A DNA stretch of 64,000 bases, from positions 1 through 64,000 of the forward strand of contig NZ_JBHTJH010000017.1 in NCBI RefSeq assembly GCF_042675645.1, written 5' to 3'. The stretch is from Sungkyunkwania multivorans (GTDB taxonomy: Bacteria > Bacteroidota > Bacteroidia > Flavobacteriales > Flavobacteriaceae). Of this stretch, positions 7,866-17,723 are shown one piece after another; within the stretch, counting starts at the first letter, position 1; every line of letters begins with the position of its first letter. A model generated the notes under the pieces. The model worked only from the letters and a program-made list of their open reading frames with translations. It was not told where the DNA came from and searched no databases. Position numbers and translations under genes: made by a program.

Positions 7866-8852
7866 ATGTCTAACAATAAAAAAAATATGAACCACCATTT
7901 AGACAAGAATGTCATCATATTCTTTCTTATGGTAATGTTGGCCTCGGCCACTGCTTTCACCTATAAATTTATAGATTACGAACCCTGCGAGGAGGTAGTG
8001 ATGGAAGTACCAGAAGATGAACTTCGCGTTGGTGACGTCGTGCGGTTCAAAGATAATACGGCCAACGTTAAAGATAGGGTCTGGAATTTTGGTGATAGCA
8101 CCGACATTAGTAAAAGGATCACACCCTCTCATATTTATAAGAAACCAGGTGAATATCAAGTGACCCTCACCGTAAATGGTAAATGTGAGGCAGTGAAACT
8201 AATTACCATCCGAGAGAAGCCTTTCGTTTTGGATTCATCAAAACTTGCAAGATTCGATATCCCCGAAACCATCAAACTAGGAACGGTATTGAAAGTAGAG
8301 GATGAAACTCCGAATTCTGTTTCCAGAGAGTGGCGTTTTGGAGAAACCGCAAGTGTTAACTCTACCGATAAGGTAGCAGAATACACCTATGCCACGCCTG
8401 GGTTAAAGACCATATTACTTGTTGTGAATGGCGATGTAAAACATAGTACTAAGAAGAAATTGAATGTGCTTCCTGTTGAAAAACCAAAAGAAAAGGTGAC
8501 CATCACTAAAATCCCAACACGAAAGATATCTGGGATCAAAGAAGCCCCAAAAGACATCAAAGATGCGCCTTCTACCCCTGTTGCAGAGTGCACACCGATC
8601 TCCACCAACTCGATGAAAAGTAAGTTGATCCTCCTTTCGCAGAACAAATTAGGGCCAGAGGCATTTAAGCCATATTTAAATGGCGACCTTAACTTGTCTG
8701 TAGTCGCCAACAAGAAGAAGATGACCTTTATAGAACTTTGTGAGAAGATAAGAGATAAAAAGATAAAGATCAAGAGTCTGTTTATCGATAAGGGCGACAA
8801 TAAATGTGTTCGTACCATGACGATCAACTATAGCCGAACCGGCCTATTCTAA
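7866..8852 (+). CDS. PKD-domain membrane-anchored T6SS component (TssP-type?)
   Basis: The 328-residue protein has a single transmembrane segment near residues 17-35 (VIIFFLMVMLASATAFTY) followed by an outside part with two PKD-like modules. The first has RVWNFGDST and HIYKKPGEYQVTLTVNG (about 70-105). The second has REWRFGETA and YTYATPGLKTILLVVNG (about 155-190). The C-terminal 100 residues form another small domain with two Cys. It lies between tssF and tssK. Bacteroidota T6SS loci lack TssJLM and encode special envelope proteins, and this is probably one of them, likely periplasmic. I am not certain which letter name applies. Confidence 0.7.
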   Translation: MSNNKKNMNHHLDKNVIIFFLMVMLASATAFTYKFIDYEPCEEVVMEVPEDELRVGDVVRFKDNTANVKDRVWNFGDSTDISKRITPSHIYKKPGEYQVTLTVNGKCEAVKLITIREKPFVLDSSKLARFDIPETIKLGTVLKVEDETPNSVSREWRFGETASVNSTDKVAEYTYATPGLKTILLVVNGDVKHSTKKKLNVLPVEKPKEKVTITKIPTRKISGIKEAPKDIKDAPSTPVAECTPISTNSMKSKLILLSQNKLGPEAFKPYLNGDLNLSVVANKKKMTFIELCEKIRDKKIKIKSLFIDKGDNKCVRTMTINYSRTGLF

Positions 8853-8861
8853 GAAGAAAAA

Positions 8862-10013
8862 ATGAAACAGAACAATTATTTGAGAGTCAATTGGATCGAT
8901 GGGATGAAGATCAACAAAAATCATTTCATCGAGCTAGAAAATGCATTCGTTCAATTGTCTAGAGACCATACAGCCGTCGGTCTCAACCAGGTTAATTTTG
9001 GATTACTTCCGAAGAGCGATGCCGAGGAGGCGATCGACCTGAAGTTATCGATGGATGGGCAAGATACGATCATCGTCCAACTCAACAAATGCAAGGCCGT
9101 AACAGCTGGAGGCTATGTCATTAATATCACTAAAGAAATAGCCTCTGAGTTGGAGAATGTGGGACATCTGATCAAAGCCGAATATAATTTTGACAAAAGC
9201 GAAACGGAATGCTATGTTGTTTTGAGCGTCAACCCGTATGTGCGTGTTCCTGTTGGAGACTCCGACCCTCAAGAAGAACCCCCAAGACATCCTTTTGTTC
9301 TACCAAGCTATCAAATAAGCATAATTCCGAGCAGTGACATCAACCAAAAGGAATATGGGCTGCATCATATTACCATAGGAAGAATTCATATAGATGATGG
9401 TGCGCCCACCTTGGCGGAAGACTTTATTCCGCCGTGTACGTCCATTCAAAGCCATCAAGACCTTCAATATGTTTTTGGCGAGATCCATACCTTCTTCAAT
9501 GCCATGGAAAAATATGCCATGAATATCACACAAAAGATATTCCAGAAGAAGCAGTCCAATGAACTGGCAAAAATGACATTTACCATCTGTCAAGGAATGT
9601 TGCAATACATTAGTAGCATGCTGCCCGAATTCAGGCTAAGAGACAAGTATGCCCCGCCCATTGTGATGGTCACCAGACTTATGTCTTTGGCACGTATCAT
9701 AAAGAATGGGATGGATGTATATGTAGGAACCGGGAAGGAAGAACTTCTAAATTATCTATCGGACTGGGCAGATCTGAATCAGGGAGCCTTTGAGAATATC
9801 CTCATTGAAATGATCGAGATCGAATATCAACATACCGATCTGAACAAGGCCCTCGCAAAAATTGCAAGTTTTACCAAATTAATGATGCTATTGTTCAAAA
9901 AGCTCAATGAGTTGGATTATATTGGCAAAAAATCCGATGCCAATATTTTCGTGAAGGAAGAAGTAGTGGCCAAGGAAGAGGTGAAAAGTAGAAGAAGCTT
10001 TTTATTAGACTAA
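8862..10013 (+). CDS. tssK: T6SS baseplate-membrane adaptor TssK
   Basis: The 383-residue protein starts with RVNWIDGMKINKNHFIELENAF, the Bacteroidota version of the TssK opening (VxWxEGMFLxPQHFQ). TssK trimers bind the wedge proteins TssFG and dock the baseplate onto the membrane complex. The gene starts 9 bp after the PKD protein and ends 13 bp before tssO. The last 25 residues are a charged tail rich in Glu and Lys. Confidence 0.82.
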   Translation: MKQNNYLRVNWIDGMKINKNHFIELENAFVQLSRDHTAVGLNQVNFGLLPKSDAEEAIDLKLSMDGQDTIIVQLNKCKAVTAGGYVINITKEIASELENVGHLIKAEYNFDKSETECYVVLSVNPYVRVPVGDSDPQEEPPRHPFVLPSYQISIIPSSDINQKEYGLHHITIGRIHIDDGAPTLAEDFIPPCTSIQSHQDLQYVFGEIHTFFNAMEKYAMNITQKIFQKKQSNELAKMTFTICQGMLQYISSMLPEFRLRDKYAPPIVMVTRLMSLARIIKNGMDVYVGTGKEELLNYLSDWADLNQGAFENILIEMIEIEYQHTDLNKALAKIASFTKLMMLLFKKLNELDYIGKKSDANIFVKEEVVAKEEVKSRRSFLLD

Positions 10014-10026
10014 ATAATTATTTCGC

Positions 10027-10530
10027 ATGAAACCAAAAAACAGCAAAGAAAGAAGAAACAGTTTCCTAAGGTTTATGTTATTGTTTCTAATTACAACAGC
10101 ATTGATTGTGGTCACTTTCTTTTTTGATTTTAATAGAGTCCCGCTTAAAGAGAATAAAGTGTTGAGAACCGAATCGGAGATGATCGAAAAGGAACTGGCA
10201 TTTCAGAAAAAATTCTCTGATGGCATGGTAGATATTAAGGAGCTTATAGATTCACTCGATGTTCCTGGACAGAATATCGCTTATTTGAACACGGTGATCA
10301 ATTCTAAGATCGTCGATCTTCAAAAATCAATTCCACAGAAGGACTCCACCTATCGTTATAAAATGTATAACAATATCATCGACTCATATATCGACATTCA
10401 AGGATACAAGGAAGAGTTACGCAACTACGAAGATACCGATAAGATCATCTCTCAATATAAAGAAGAATTGGATCGTACCAGACAAGAGCTCAATGAAGCG
10501 ATGAGAGCGCTGAATGCGTATAGGAATTAA
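10027..10530 (+). CDS. tssO: T6SS membrane protein TssO
   Basis: The 167-residue protein has a short basic N-terminus, one transmembrane segment (about residues 15-35), and an outside helical part rich in Glu, Lys and Gln likely to form coiled coils. Size, layout and the position after tssK fit TssO, one of the envelope proteins peculiar to the Bacteroidota T6SS. It closes the plus arm and is followed by a clear hairpin terminator. Confidence 0.75.
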   Translation: MKPKNSKERRNSFLRFMLLFLITTALIVVTFFFDFNRVPLKENKVLRTESEMIEKELAFQKKFSDGMVDIKELIDSLDVPGQNIAYLNTVINSKIVDLQKSIPQKDSTYRYKMYNNIIDSYIDIQGYKEELRNYEDTDKIISQYKEELDRTRQELNEAMRALNAYRN

Positions 10531-10551
10531 GACCAAACTATATCAATAAGT

Positions 10552-10587
10552 AAAAAGAGGGTCTTACCAATTAAGTCCCTCTTTTTT
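10552..10587 (+). terminator. Terminator after tssO
   Basis: The stem AAAAAGAGGG / CCCTCTTTTT (15-nt loop that can pair further) ends in a run of T and lies 22 nt after the tssO stop. The A-run on the other side lets it work in both directions, so it may also stop the M61 peptidase transcript coming from the right. Confidence 0.8.
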
Positions 10588-10619
10588 ATCTCCATTGAGT
10601 TATTCTTATTGGGCTTATT

Positions 10620-12428
10620 CTATTTAGGTCCTAGCCAGGAATTTCTTGCCTCTCTAGCCTTGTCATTCACTTTCTTCTGGTCTCCGATGGTGATAAATGG
10701 ATTATTCCCCAGTTTTAAGGTGGTAAGGCGCGTCTTTCCGTGGCGCTTGTAACTCACATCCAGTTTTTTTCCAGGCTTCAGATCCCCTAAAATAGCTTCT
10801 AACTGATCTTGGTCCAACAATGCTGCGCCATCGACGGACACGATCACATCTCCCTTTTCCAGGCCAGCTTCATAAGCTGCACTTCCTTTTTTGGTGTAAC
10901 TAGTGATCACGGGAATATCACTCTCATTAAAAGTGATCTCGGCACCGATGTAAGGCGCTTTCGGATTTCCTTTGAGTTCCAAGCCAACGTGATCAAAAAG
11001 CTTTTCGTAATCTGGCTTTTCCCATCCATATATGTGATCTTCGAAGAAAGACTCCGCTAAAGATTTTCCAGCATAATCGCGTAGCGTTAAAAATAAGGTC
11101 TCTATAGTATAAGGAATCTCTCCTTTTCCATATTTTGCCCATAATAAACTCATGTAACCATCCAAGCTAAGATCATCCTTCTCCCCTCTAAGTGCCAGAT
11201 CCAAAGCCAAAGCCAACATATGACCGTAATCGTAATAAGATATGAAGGTATTTACTCTATTGACCTCGTCCACCCATCTTGCTCCGTCGAAAAATTGTGC
11301 TTTCTGACTCATCCCGATGGGTCCAAAATATAGCCTACCAGCTGCATTCCACACTTTGTTATAGGTATCGGTAAGGCGGTCTAGATATTCTTCTTCACTA
11401 ATGATCCCAGCTCTGAGCAGGGTGAGATGCCCATAGTAACTTGTAAATCCTTCTGCGAACCACAATTCGCCCGATAGATTGGCGTCTTCATAATCGAACG
11501 GTTCTAGTGATCTTGGACGCAATCGCTCGGCATTCCATGCGTGAAAGAACTCGTGCGCTACCGTGCTGATATTTGAAGACAATCCTCCTTCGGATAAACT
11601 TGTGGGGCTCGTGAGAAGTGTAGAGTTTCGATGTTCCATACCATCGCCAGAAACTCTAGGACGATAGCTTGTCAAAAATATATATTGGCTATAATCAAAC
11701 TTTGGATAGTCGCCAAACACCTCCTTTTGCTGTTTTACTATTTTCTCTACATTGGCGAAGTATTGGTCAAACTCCTCATCAGTTCCTTGGTGATCCAATG
11801 CCATGATGATCTTATATTCATTCCCTTGAGATTCTACTCTAAACTCTCTCAGTTTATGGTCACTGATCAACACTGGACTATCCATGAAATAATCCAAGTT
11901 CGGTGCAAAATAGCTATAATTTCCATCGGGTATCAATTGGGTTGCCACCTCCCAATTGAGGTCATATCTTACATTGAATTTAACGCTGATAGGTCTATTT
12001 TTTAAGGTAGGCGCAAACATGAAAGTTGCTGGCATGTTTAGAATTGCGTGCGTCTCATCGATTTGATTGTATGTGCCATCACCTCTATTGCCAAACAACG
12101 TATACGAAACATTGATGGTCCCGTCATGGTCGGTCACATCCCATTGGTGCGCGTTCGGTCGAGTTACAGTGACACTCTTTCCCTTGCTATTAGTGATGCT
12201 TACGTTGTAAATATTCTTAGCAAAACCATGCAAGGCGTATCTCCCTGGAGAAGTTCTACTCATCCTAAGCGATATTGTACCGCTTTCCAAATTTCTGAAG
12301 GTCGCCTTTACCTCCGCCTCATGATGTGCCGCATTCTTGAATGAGATTTCATATTCATTTTTGACTTGCGAAAAGGAGAGCTGGATGAAGAAAGAAAATA
12401 ATACAACCGTTAAAAATCTAATTGTCAT
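10620..12428 (-). CDS. M61 family metallopeptidase with PDZ domain
   Basis: The 602-residue exported protein has a signal peptide (MTIRFLTVVLFSFFIQLSFSQ). It has an N-terminal beta-rich domain, a catalytic domain with VAHEFFHAWNAERLRP (HExxH near residue 293) as in the M61 glycyl aminopeptidase family, and a PDZ domain near residues 480-570 (IGAEITFNESDI, GLEKGDVIVSVDG). Proteins of this layout are common in Bacteroidota and act in the periplasm or on the outside. It is a single gene facing tssO, with which it may share a terminator. Confidence 0.88.
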   Translation of the reverse strand: MTIRFLTVVLFSFFIQLSFSQVKNEYEISFKNAAHHEAEVKATFRNLESGTISLRMSRTSPGRYALHGFAKNIYNVSITNSKGKSVTVTRPNAHQWDVTDHDGTINVSYTLFGNRGDGTYNQIDETHAILNMPATFMFAPTLKNRPISVKFNVRYDLNWEVATQLIPDGNYSYFAPNLDYFMDSPVLISDHKLREFRVESQGNEYKIIMALDHQGTDEEFDQYFANVEKIVKQQKEVFGDYPKFDYSQYIFLTSYRPRVSGDGMEHRNSTLLTSPTSLSEGGLSSNISTVAHEFFHAWNAERLRPRSLEPFDYEDANLSGELWFAEGFTSYYGHLTLLRAGIISEEEYLDRLTDTYNKVWNAAGRLYFGPIGMSQKAQFFDGARWVDEVNRVNTFISYYDYGHMLALALDLALRGEKDDLSLDGYMSLLWAKYGKGEIPYTIETLFLTLRDYAGKSLAESFFEDHIYGWEKPDYEKLFDHVGLELKGNPKAPYIGAEITFNESDIPVITSYTKKGSAAYEAGLEKGDVIVSVDGAALLDQDQLEAILGDLKPGKKLDVSYKRHGKTRLTTLKLGNNPFITIGDQKKVNDKAREARNSWLGPK

Positions 12429-12466
12429 TGGTTTATGGTTTTATGTAATATGTATAGTTGAGCGCG

Positions 12467-12490
12467 CTCTAAATGTACCTCTAAATGTAC
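12467..12490. repeat. 12-bp tandem repeat upstream of the M61 peptidase gene
   Basis: CTCTAAATGTAC occurs twice head to tail, 40-60 bp upstream of the M61 peptidase start in the 272-bp divergent gap with mfd. It could be a paired regulator site. Apart from this and a -7 box for mfd, I see nothing else in that gap. Confidence 0.35.
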
Positions 12491-12677
12491 ATAAATAAAA
12501 AATTCGATTTCGAGTGGTCAGTTCAAAACCGGGAAAGTAAAAATACAATATAGTCACAATTGCGCAAAAGAATGCAAGTTAATATCCATGAGTGTCCAAA
12601 AAATCCGACATAATGGTCACTCTTAGAGAAAATTTTATCTTAACATTTTAAAAACAGCATAATTTTGTTCGCCTAGT

Positions 12678-12685
12678 TATATTTG
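12678..12685 (+). promoter_or_regulatory. Candidate -7 box of mfd
   Basis: TATATTTG matches the Bacteroidota -7 consensus TAnnTTTG fully, 15 bp upstream of the TTG start of mfd. No TTTG stands at the ideal distance, and the leader would be very short. Confidence 0.35.
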
Positions 12686-12700
12686 CACAAAATTTAATAC

Positions 12701-15700
12701 TTGAGTATATCATTGATATCGCAAGCTTTTGCACAGTCTCCGCATCTGCAGAAACTGCGAACTGCTATTGCCCAAAACCAATCAGAGATCTCGATAAAGA
12801 ACCTCATTGGGTCGGCGCTTTCCTTTACAATATCCGACATCTTCATGAATGTGGAAAGACCATTCCTTTTTATCCTGGACGACAAAGAAGAAGCTGCCTA
12901 TTATCTTAATGACCTTGAGGAACTCCTCGGTGAAAAAAATGTTCTCTTTTACCCTGGAAGCTATCGTAGACCCTATCAGATCGAAGAGACCGACAATGCG
13001 AATGTGTTGCTTCGAGCAGAAGTTTTGAATAGGATCAACTCGCGCAGGAAGCCCGCACTTATCGTTACCTATCCCGATGCACTTTTTGAAAAAGTAGTTA
13101 CGCGAAAAGAATTGGAGCGAAGTACCTTAAAGCTCGCCGTTGGCGATACCCTGTCGCTAGATTTTGTGAATGAGGTGCTCTTCGAATATAAATTCAAACG
13201 AGTAGACTTTGTTTCGGAACCAGGGGAGTTTTCCGTTCGTGGCGGTATTGTCGACGTATTTTCCTTCTCTCACGATGAACCATATAGGATAGAGTTCTTT
13301 GGTGACGAGGTAGACAGTATTCGAACCTTTGACGTAGAAACTCAGCTATCCACAGAAAAGGTGAACAAGATCTCTATAATGCCTAATGTGGAAAACAAGC
13401 TTTTAGAAGAGTCACGCGAAAGTTTCCTCGAGTACATCGCCGGTAAAACAGTTGTTTTTGCCAAAAACTTAGATGTCCTTACAGGCCGCACCAACAAGCT
13501 ATTTGACAAAGCTGAAGAGGCCTTTACAACACTTTCCAAAGATATAAGGCATGCAACACCATCCGAATTGTTCTGTAGTGGTGATCTGCTAGACAAACAG
13601 CTTCGGGATTACACTCTGATCACGCTCGGCGATCGATCTCGATCTAACGTGGCCAATCTGATAGAATTCAATACAACACCGCAACCATCTTTCAATAAGC
13701 AGTTTGAATTACTGATAGAAAATCTTGTTCAAAATCACGATAAAGGATATAAGAACTATATCTTCTGCTCGAGTGAACAGCAGGCAAAACGCTTTAAAGA
13801 TATCTTTGAAGATGTTGAAGAACAGGTATATTATCAAACGATCGTCGCCTCCATTTATCAAGGATTTATCGACCACGATCTAAAGCTCGCTTGTTATACC
13901 GACCATCAGATCTTTGAACGCTACCACAAATTCCATCTTAAAAATGGCTACGCCAAAAAGCAGGCCATCACTCTAAAAGAGTTGACCAATTTGGAAGTTG
14001 GCGATTACGTGACCCATATAGATCATGGAATCGGAAAATTTGGTGGTCTACAGAAGATCGATGTCGAAGGTAAAAAGCAAGAGGCCATTAAATTGGTCTA
14101 CGGCGATCGTGACATTCTTTATGTGAGTATCCACTCGCTTCACAAGATCTCCAAGTTTAACGGAAAAGACGGCAAGCCTCCAAAGATCTATAAATTGGGC
14201 AGTAGCGCTTGGAAAGCCTTAAAGAAAAAAACGAAGGCTCGTGTAAAGCATATCGCCTTTAATCTGATCAAGCTATATGCAAAGAGAAAGCTTCAAAAAG
14301 GATTTGCTTACGACCCAGACAGCTATTTGCAGCACGAGCTTGAAGCGTCCTTCTTATATGAAGATACACCAGACCAAAGTAAGGCAACGGCAGATGTGAA
14401 AGCCGATATGGAAAGTGAGCGACCAATGGATCGTTTGGTCTGTGGGGATGTGGGCTTTGGAAAGACCGAGGTCGCCATTAGAGCTGCCTTTAAGGCTGTG
14501 GACAACAATAAACAAGTGGCGATTCTGGTACCCACGACCATTTTAGCCTTTCAACATTATAGAACCTTTAGTGAACGGCTCAAAGATCTTCCGGTTACTG
14601 TGGATTATTTGAATCGTTTCCGGACGGCCAAACAAAAGCGAGAAACGCTTGAAAAATTGGTAGCTGGAAAAGTAGATATCATCATTGGTACACATCAATT
14701 GGTAAACAAGAATGTACAGTTTAAGGACCTAGGCTTATTGATCATTGACGAGGAACAGAAATTCGGGGTAGCTGTAAAGGACAAATTAAAGACCATCAAA
14801 GAAAATGTGGACACTTTGACGCTTACCGCCACCCCTATTCCTCGTACTTTGCAGTTTAGTTTGATGGCAGCACGAGACCTTTCTACCATTAATACGCCAC
14901 CGCCCAATCGCTACCCGATCGAAAGTGAAGTGATCCGCTTTAACGAGGAAACCATAAGAGATGCGATCAACTACGAAATTCAGCGAGGCGGTCAAATATT
15001 CTTCATCCATAACAGGATCGAGAACATCAAAGAAGTGGCGGGGATGGTGCAGCGACTGGTGCCTGATGCAAAGGTTGGTATTGGCCATGGGCAGATGGAA
15101 GGTAAGAAATTAGAACAGCTGATGCTTGCCTTTATGAATGGTGAATTTGATGTGTTGGTATCTACGACCATCGTAGAGAGTGGTTTGGACGTTCCAAATG
15201 CAAACACCATCTTTATCAATAATGCAAATAACTTTGGATTAAGTGACCTGCATCAGATGCGTGGACGTGTGGGGCGTAGCAATAAGAAAGCATTCTGCTA
15301 TTTTATTACGCCTCCCTATTCTGCAATGACCGATGATGCAAGGAAACGAATTCAGGCATTGGAACAGTTCTCTGCTTTAGGCTCTGGTTTTAACATCGCG
15401 ATGAAGGACCTGGAGATTCGCGGGGCCGGTGATCTATTGGGTGGTGAACAAAGTGGTTTTATCAATGAGATAGGTTTTGATACCTATCAAAAAATTCTTA
15501 ATGAGGCCATTGAAGAATTGAAAGAAAATGAATTCAAAGAGCTATATGAAGACGGTGAGGACGCAGAGGACAAAGTGTATGTGAAAGACACCCAGATCGA
15601 TACGGACTTCTCGTTGCTGTTTCCAGATGACTATATCAATAACATTTCGGAACGTCTCAATCTATACAATGAGCTTTCTACCATAAAGACCGAAGAGGAA

Positions 15701-16066
15701 TTGAACGCCTATCAAGAAAGACTGGAAGATCGCTTCGGAGAGTTGCCCACACAAGCCATTGACCTTCTAGATAGCGTGCGCATCAAATGGATCGCCACGG
15801 CCATGGGGCTGGAAAGAGTAGTAATGAAAAAGAACAAACTGATCGGCTATTTTGTAAGTGATCAGCAAAGTTCCTTTTATCAAAGTCCGGCGTTTACAAA
15901 GGTGCTTCAGTTTGTGCAACAGAATCCGAAGGTATGCCGAATGAAAGAAAAACAAACGCGCAATGGACTACGCTTATTATTGACCTTTACTAATATCACT
16001 TCGGTTGAAAAGGCGTTGGAAGCAATGCAGCCATTTAAGAAAAAGGTCGCAGTCGAAGTCTCCTAA
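12701..16066 (+). CDS. mfd: Transcription-repair coupling factor Mfd
   Basis: The 1121-residue protein has all Mfd parts in order: a UvrB-like N-terminus, the RNA-polymerase interaction domain (GDYVTHIDHGIGKFGG, about residue 435), the helicase domains with Walker A GDVGFGKTEV (about 585), DEEQ (about 682), SGLDVPNANT and QMRGRVGRS, and the C-terminal TRCF domain. Mfd pushes stalled RNA polymerase off damaged template and recruits UvrA. The start is a TTG at 12701. No ATG exists in frame for about 47 codons, and the family needs this N-terminus. The length is normal for the family. Confidence 0.97.
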   Translation: MSISLISQAFAQSPHLQKLRTAIAQNQSEISIKNLIGSALSFTISDIFMNVERPFLFILDDKEEAAYYLNDLEELLGEKNVLFYPGSYRRPYQIEETDNANVLLRAEVLNRINSRRKPALIVTYPDALFEKVVTRKELERSTLKLAVGDTLSLDFVNEVLFEYKFKRVDFVSEPGEFSVRGGIVDVFSFSHDEPYRIEFFGDEVDSIRTFDVETQLSTEKVNKISIMPNVENKLLEESRESFLEYIAGKTVVFAKNLDVLTGRTNKLFDKAEEAFTTLSKDIRHATPSELFCSGDLLDKQLRDYTLITLGDRSRSNVANLIEFNTTPQPSFNKQFELLIENLVQNHDKGYKNYIFCSSEQQAKRFKDIFEDVEEQVYYQTIVASIYQGFIDHDLKLACYTDHQIFERYHKFHLKNGYAKKQAITLKELTNLEVGDYVTHIDHGIGKFGGLQKIDVEGKKQEAIKLVYGDRDILYVSIHSLHKISKFNGKDGKPPKIYKLGSSAWKALKKKTKARVKHIAFNLIKLYAKRKLQKGFAYDPDSYLQHELEASFLYEDTPDQSKATADVKADMESERPMDRLVCGDVGFGKTEVAIRAAFKAVDNNKQVAILVPTTILAFQHYRTFSERLKDLPVTVDYLNRFRTAKQKRETLEKLVAGKVDIIIGTHQLVNKNVQFKDLGLLIIDEEQKFGVAVKDKLKTIKENVDTLTLTATPIPRTLQFSLMAARDLSTINTPPPNRYPIESEVIRFNEETIRDAINYEIQRGGQIFFIHNRIENIKEVAGMVQRLVPDAKVGIGHGQMEGKKLEQLMLAFMNGEFDVLVSTTIVESGLDVPNANTIFINNANNFGLSDLHQMRGRVGRSNKKAFCYFITPPYSAMTDDARKRIQALEQFSALGSGFNIAMKDLEIRGAGDLLGGEQSGFINEIGFDTYQKILNEAIEELKENEFKELYEDGEDAEDKVYVKDTQIDTDFSLLFPDDYINNISERLNLYNELSTIKTEEELNAYQERLEDRFGELPTQAIDLLDSVRIKWIATAMGLERVVMKKNKLIGYFVSDQQSSFYQSPAFTKVLQFVQQNPKVCRMKEKQTRNGLRLLLTFTNITSVEKALEAMQPFKKKVAVEVS

Positions 16067-16068
16067 AC

Positions 16069-16097
16069 AAAAAAGAACGGCCTTCGCCGTTCTTTTT
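16069..16097 (+). terminator. Terminator after mfd
   Basis: The hairpin GAACGGC-CTTC-GCCGTTC is followed by TTTTT and preceded by AAAAA, directly after the mfd stop. It probably also ends the convergent DUF805 gene. Confidence 0.85.
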
Positions 16098-16114
16098 CTA
16101 TGAGTTGCTAAAGA

Positions 16115-16483
16115 TTATGCTTGGTCTATTTTTCCTATCTCATTGATCTCCTCATGGTTGCCTTCTCCTTTCGGATTCGGACCCCACTTATTCGCACCAG
16201 CTTCCCCATCTGCAAAGAGTATATACAAATTATAAAAGGGAATCAATTGATACCAACCACTGCTACCAACATCATGACAACGTTTCGCGGCTTGGGCAAT
16301 GAAAAACCAGAAAGCAGGTAGAAATAATATGAGACCGACCAGTCCCAATTGGCCATCCCCAACTTGTGCCATTGCTCCTGAGGCAAAGATAATAATGAAG
16401 TACGCAACAAGGTAAATTATCAAACTTAGACCAAATTCGGTCCTCCTGATACGACCTTCAAAAGAAAAAGGGTTCTTAAACAT
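16115..16483 (-). CDS. DUF805 family membrane protein
   Basis: The 122-residue protein starts NPFSFEGRIRRTEFGLSL and has AKRCHDVGSSGWYQLIPFYNLY, both hallmarks of DUF805. Three hydrophobic segments predict an inner-membrane protein. The role of the family is unknown. The C-terminal tail is hydrophilic (GANKWGPNPKGEG). It stands alone between mfd (convergent) and the ACT-domain gene. Confidence 0.88.
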   Translation of the reverse strand: MFKNPFSFEGRIRRTEFGLSLIIYLVAYFIIIFASGAMAQVGDGQLGLVGLILFLPAFWFFIAQAAKRCHDVGSSGWYQLIPFYNLYILFADGEAGANKWGPNPKGEGNHEEINEIGKIDQA

Positions 16484-16551
16484 TTTAGTAAGATTTTAGG
16501 TTAGGCGACTAAAATAGAAAAATCACCCAATCTTTCTAAAAAAATGTTGTG

Positions 16552-17211
16552 TTATAGCATTTTAAGGTCCTTAATGGTCTTAAAAGCTTTGTCAACCTGC
16601 TCTTCACTCACCAAAATAGTGAACTCATAAGAGGTAGAGATGACCTCAAAAATGTTGACGCCTTCCCAAGAAAGCCGTTGAAAGATAAAGTAGTAAATAC
16701 CGGGAATAGAAACATTTTCTTTAGGCAGCCGTACGGTAATAGATGAGAGATTCTCTTGTTTTTCGATGAGCTTCTCTCTATTGAAAAGCGCCTCTACATG
16801 ATGCGCAATGTTTTGACTTACGACAATGTTGGTCTCATTCACTCCTCTAGAGGAGGTGTAGAAAGCATTCTTATTGTCTTCTATCTTAGCGATCAGCGCA
16901 GCCATATTTTGAAGCAAGGTCTCCGAAACTTTGAATGTATAATCATTTAAAGAAGATCGTACAGTGATCTCGCCAATGTTCTTAAGTGTTTTTATAATTT
17001 TATGGGTGGCCCTAAATTCCAATTCACCCGAGAGTCGCTTCAAAGCCATCACAATGGCCCCGTTTCGCACTTCTTTTCCCAATTGCTGTTCTATTTCGGG
17101 TTTGATGACCCTGGATAGGGAAGTGAGATTGATAATTCCCTGAGAAAGCGCACTCAATAAAAACGGTTTGGACTTGATATACTCTTCTACTACCGAAGAA
17201 ATGGTTTTCAT
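16552..17211 (-). CDS. ACT-domain protein related to aspartate kinase regulatory regions
   Basis: The 219-residue protein has an N-terminal helical part (about 1-70, with a winged-helix-like look) and a C-terminal part that resembles paired ACT domains (SSITVRLPKENVSIPGIYYF, then WEGVNIFEVISTSYEFTILV). Such stand-alone ACT proteins in Bacteroidota are often named aspartate kinase, but no kinase domain is present. It probably senses a small molecule. What it controls is unknown. Confidence 0.6.
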   Translation of the reverse strand: MKTISSVVEEYIKSKPFLLSALSQGIINLTSLSRVIKPEIEQQLGKEVRNGAIVMALKRLSGELEFRATHKIIKTLKNIGEITVRSSLNDYTFKVSETLLQNMAALIAKIEDNKNAFYTSSRGVNETNIVVSQNIAHHVEALFNREKLIEKQENLSSITVRLPKENVSIPGIYYFIFQRLSWEGVNIFEVISTSYEFTILVSEEQVDKAFKTIKDLKML

Positions 17212-17356
17212 CTGTTGGCTATTAATTGGTTACTAATCGGTCTGTGGGAGGCAGACACAAGGTTGTCGTGTTTACTTACATTTTCAAAAATAATGAAGTA
17301 GTACCGAAAATCAAAAAAATAGCACGAAATGTTTTATTTAAAACAAAAAGTTGTAT

Positions 17357-17716
17357 TCAAAAATATAGGAAAGCATCTTCCAAGTGTTGCAGAGAAAACT
17401 TTTTTCCTTGCACCGAGATGGCGATGATGTCAAAACGTACCTCAACGTCAAGGTCATTTTCAACCACATAATGATCGGTCGCCTTTACCATGAGTTTTAT
17501 TTTCTTCTTACTGACAAAATCCTGTGGATTTCCAAAATCGGTGGTGCTTCTCAATTTTACTTCCACCGCAACCAGAATATCATGTTTCTGAGCAATGATA
17601 TCCACTTCGGCCTTGTCAAAGATGTAATTTCGTTCTAGAATTTGATATCCTTGCTTTTGAAGATGTTCGGCAGCCATCTTTTCTCCTATTTTACCGATCT
17701 CGTTGTGCCAGGCCAT
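17357..17716 (-). CDS. yraN: YraN family (UPF0102) nuclease-like protein
   Basis: The 119-residue protein has the YraN pattern: GKIGEKMAAEHLQKQGYQIL, then KAEVDIIAQK and VAVEVKLRS, giving the D-x(n)-E-x-K core of a restriction-endonuclease-like fold. The family is related to Holliday-junction resolvases, but its function is not settled. The start lies 8 bp after the stop of the LD-carboxypeptidase gene, so both probably form one transcript. Confidence 0.9.
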   Translation of the reverse strand: MAWHNEIGKIGEKMAAEHLQKQGYQILERNYIFDKAEVDIIAQKHDILVAVEVKLRSTTDFGNPQDFVSKKKIKLMVKATDHYVVENDLDVEVRFDIIAISVQGKKFSLQHLEDAFLYF

Positions 17717-17723
17717 TAGGAAT

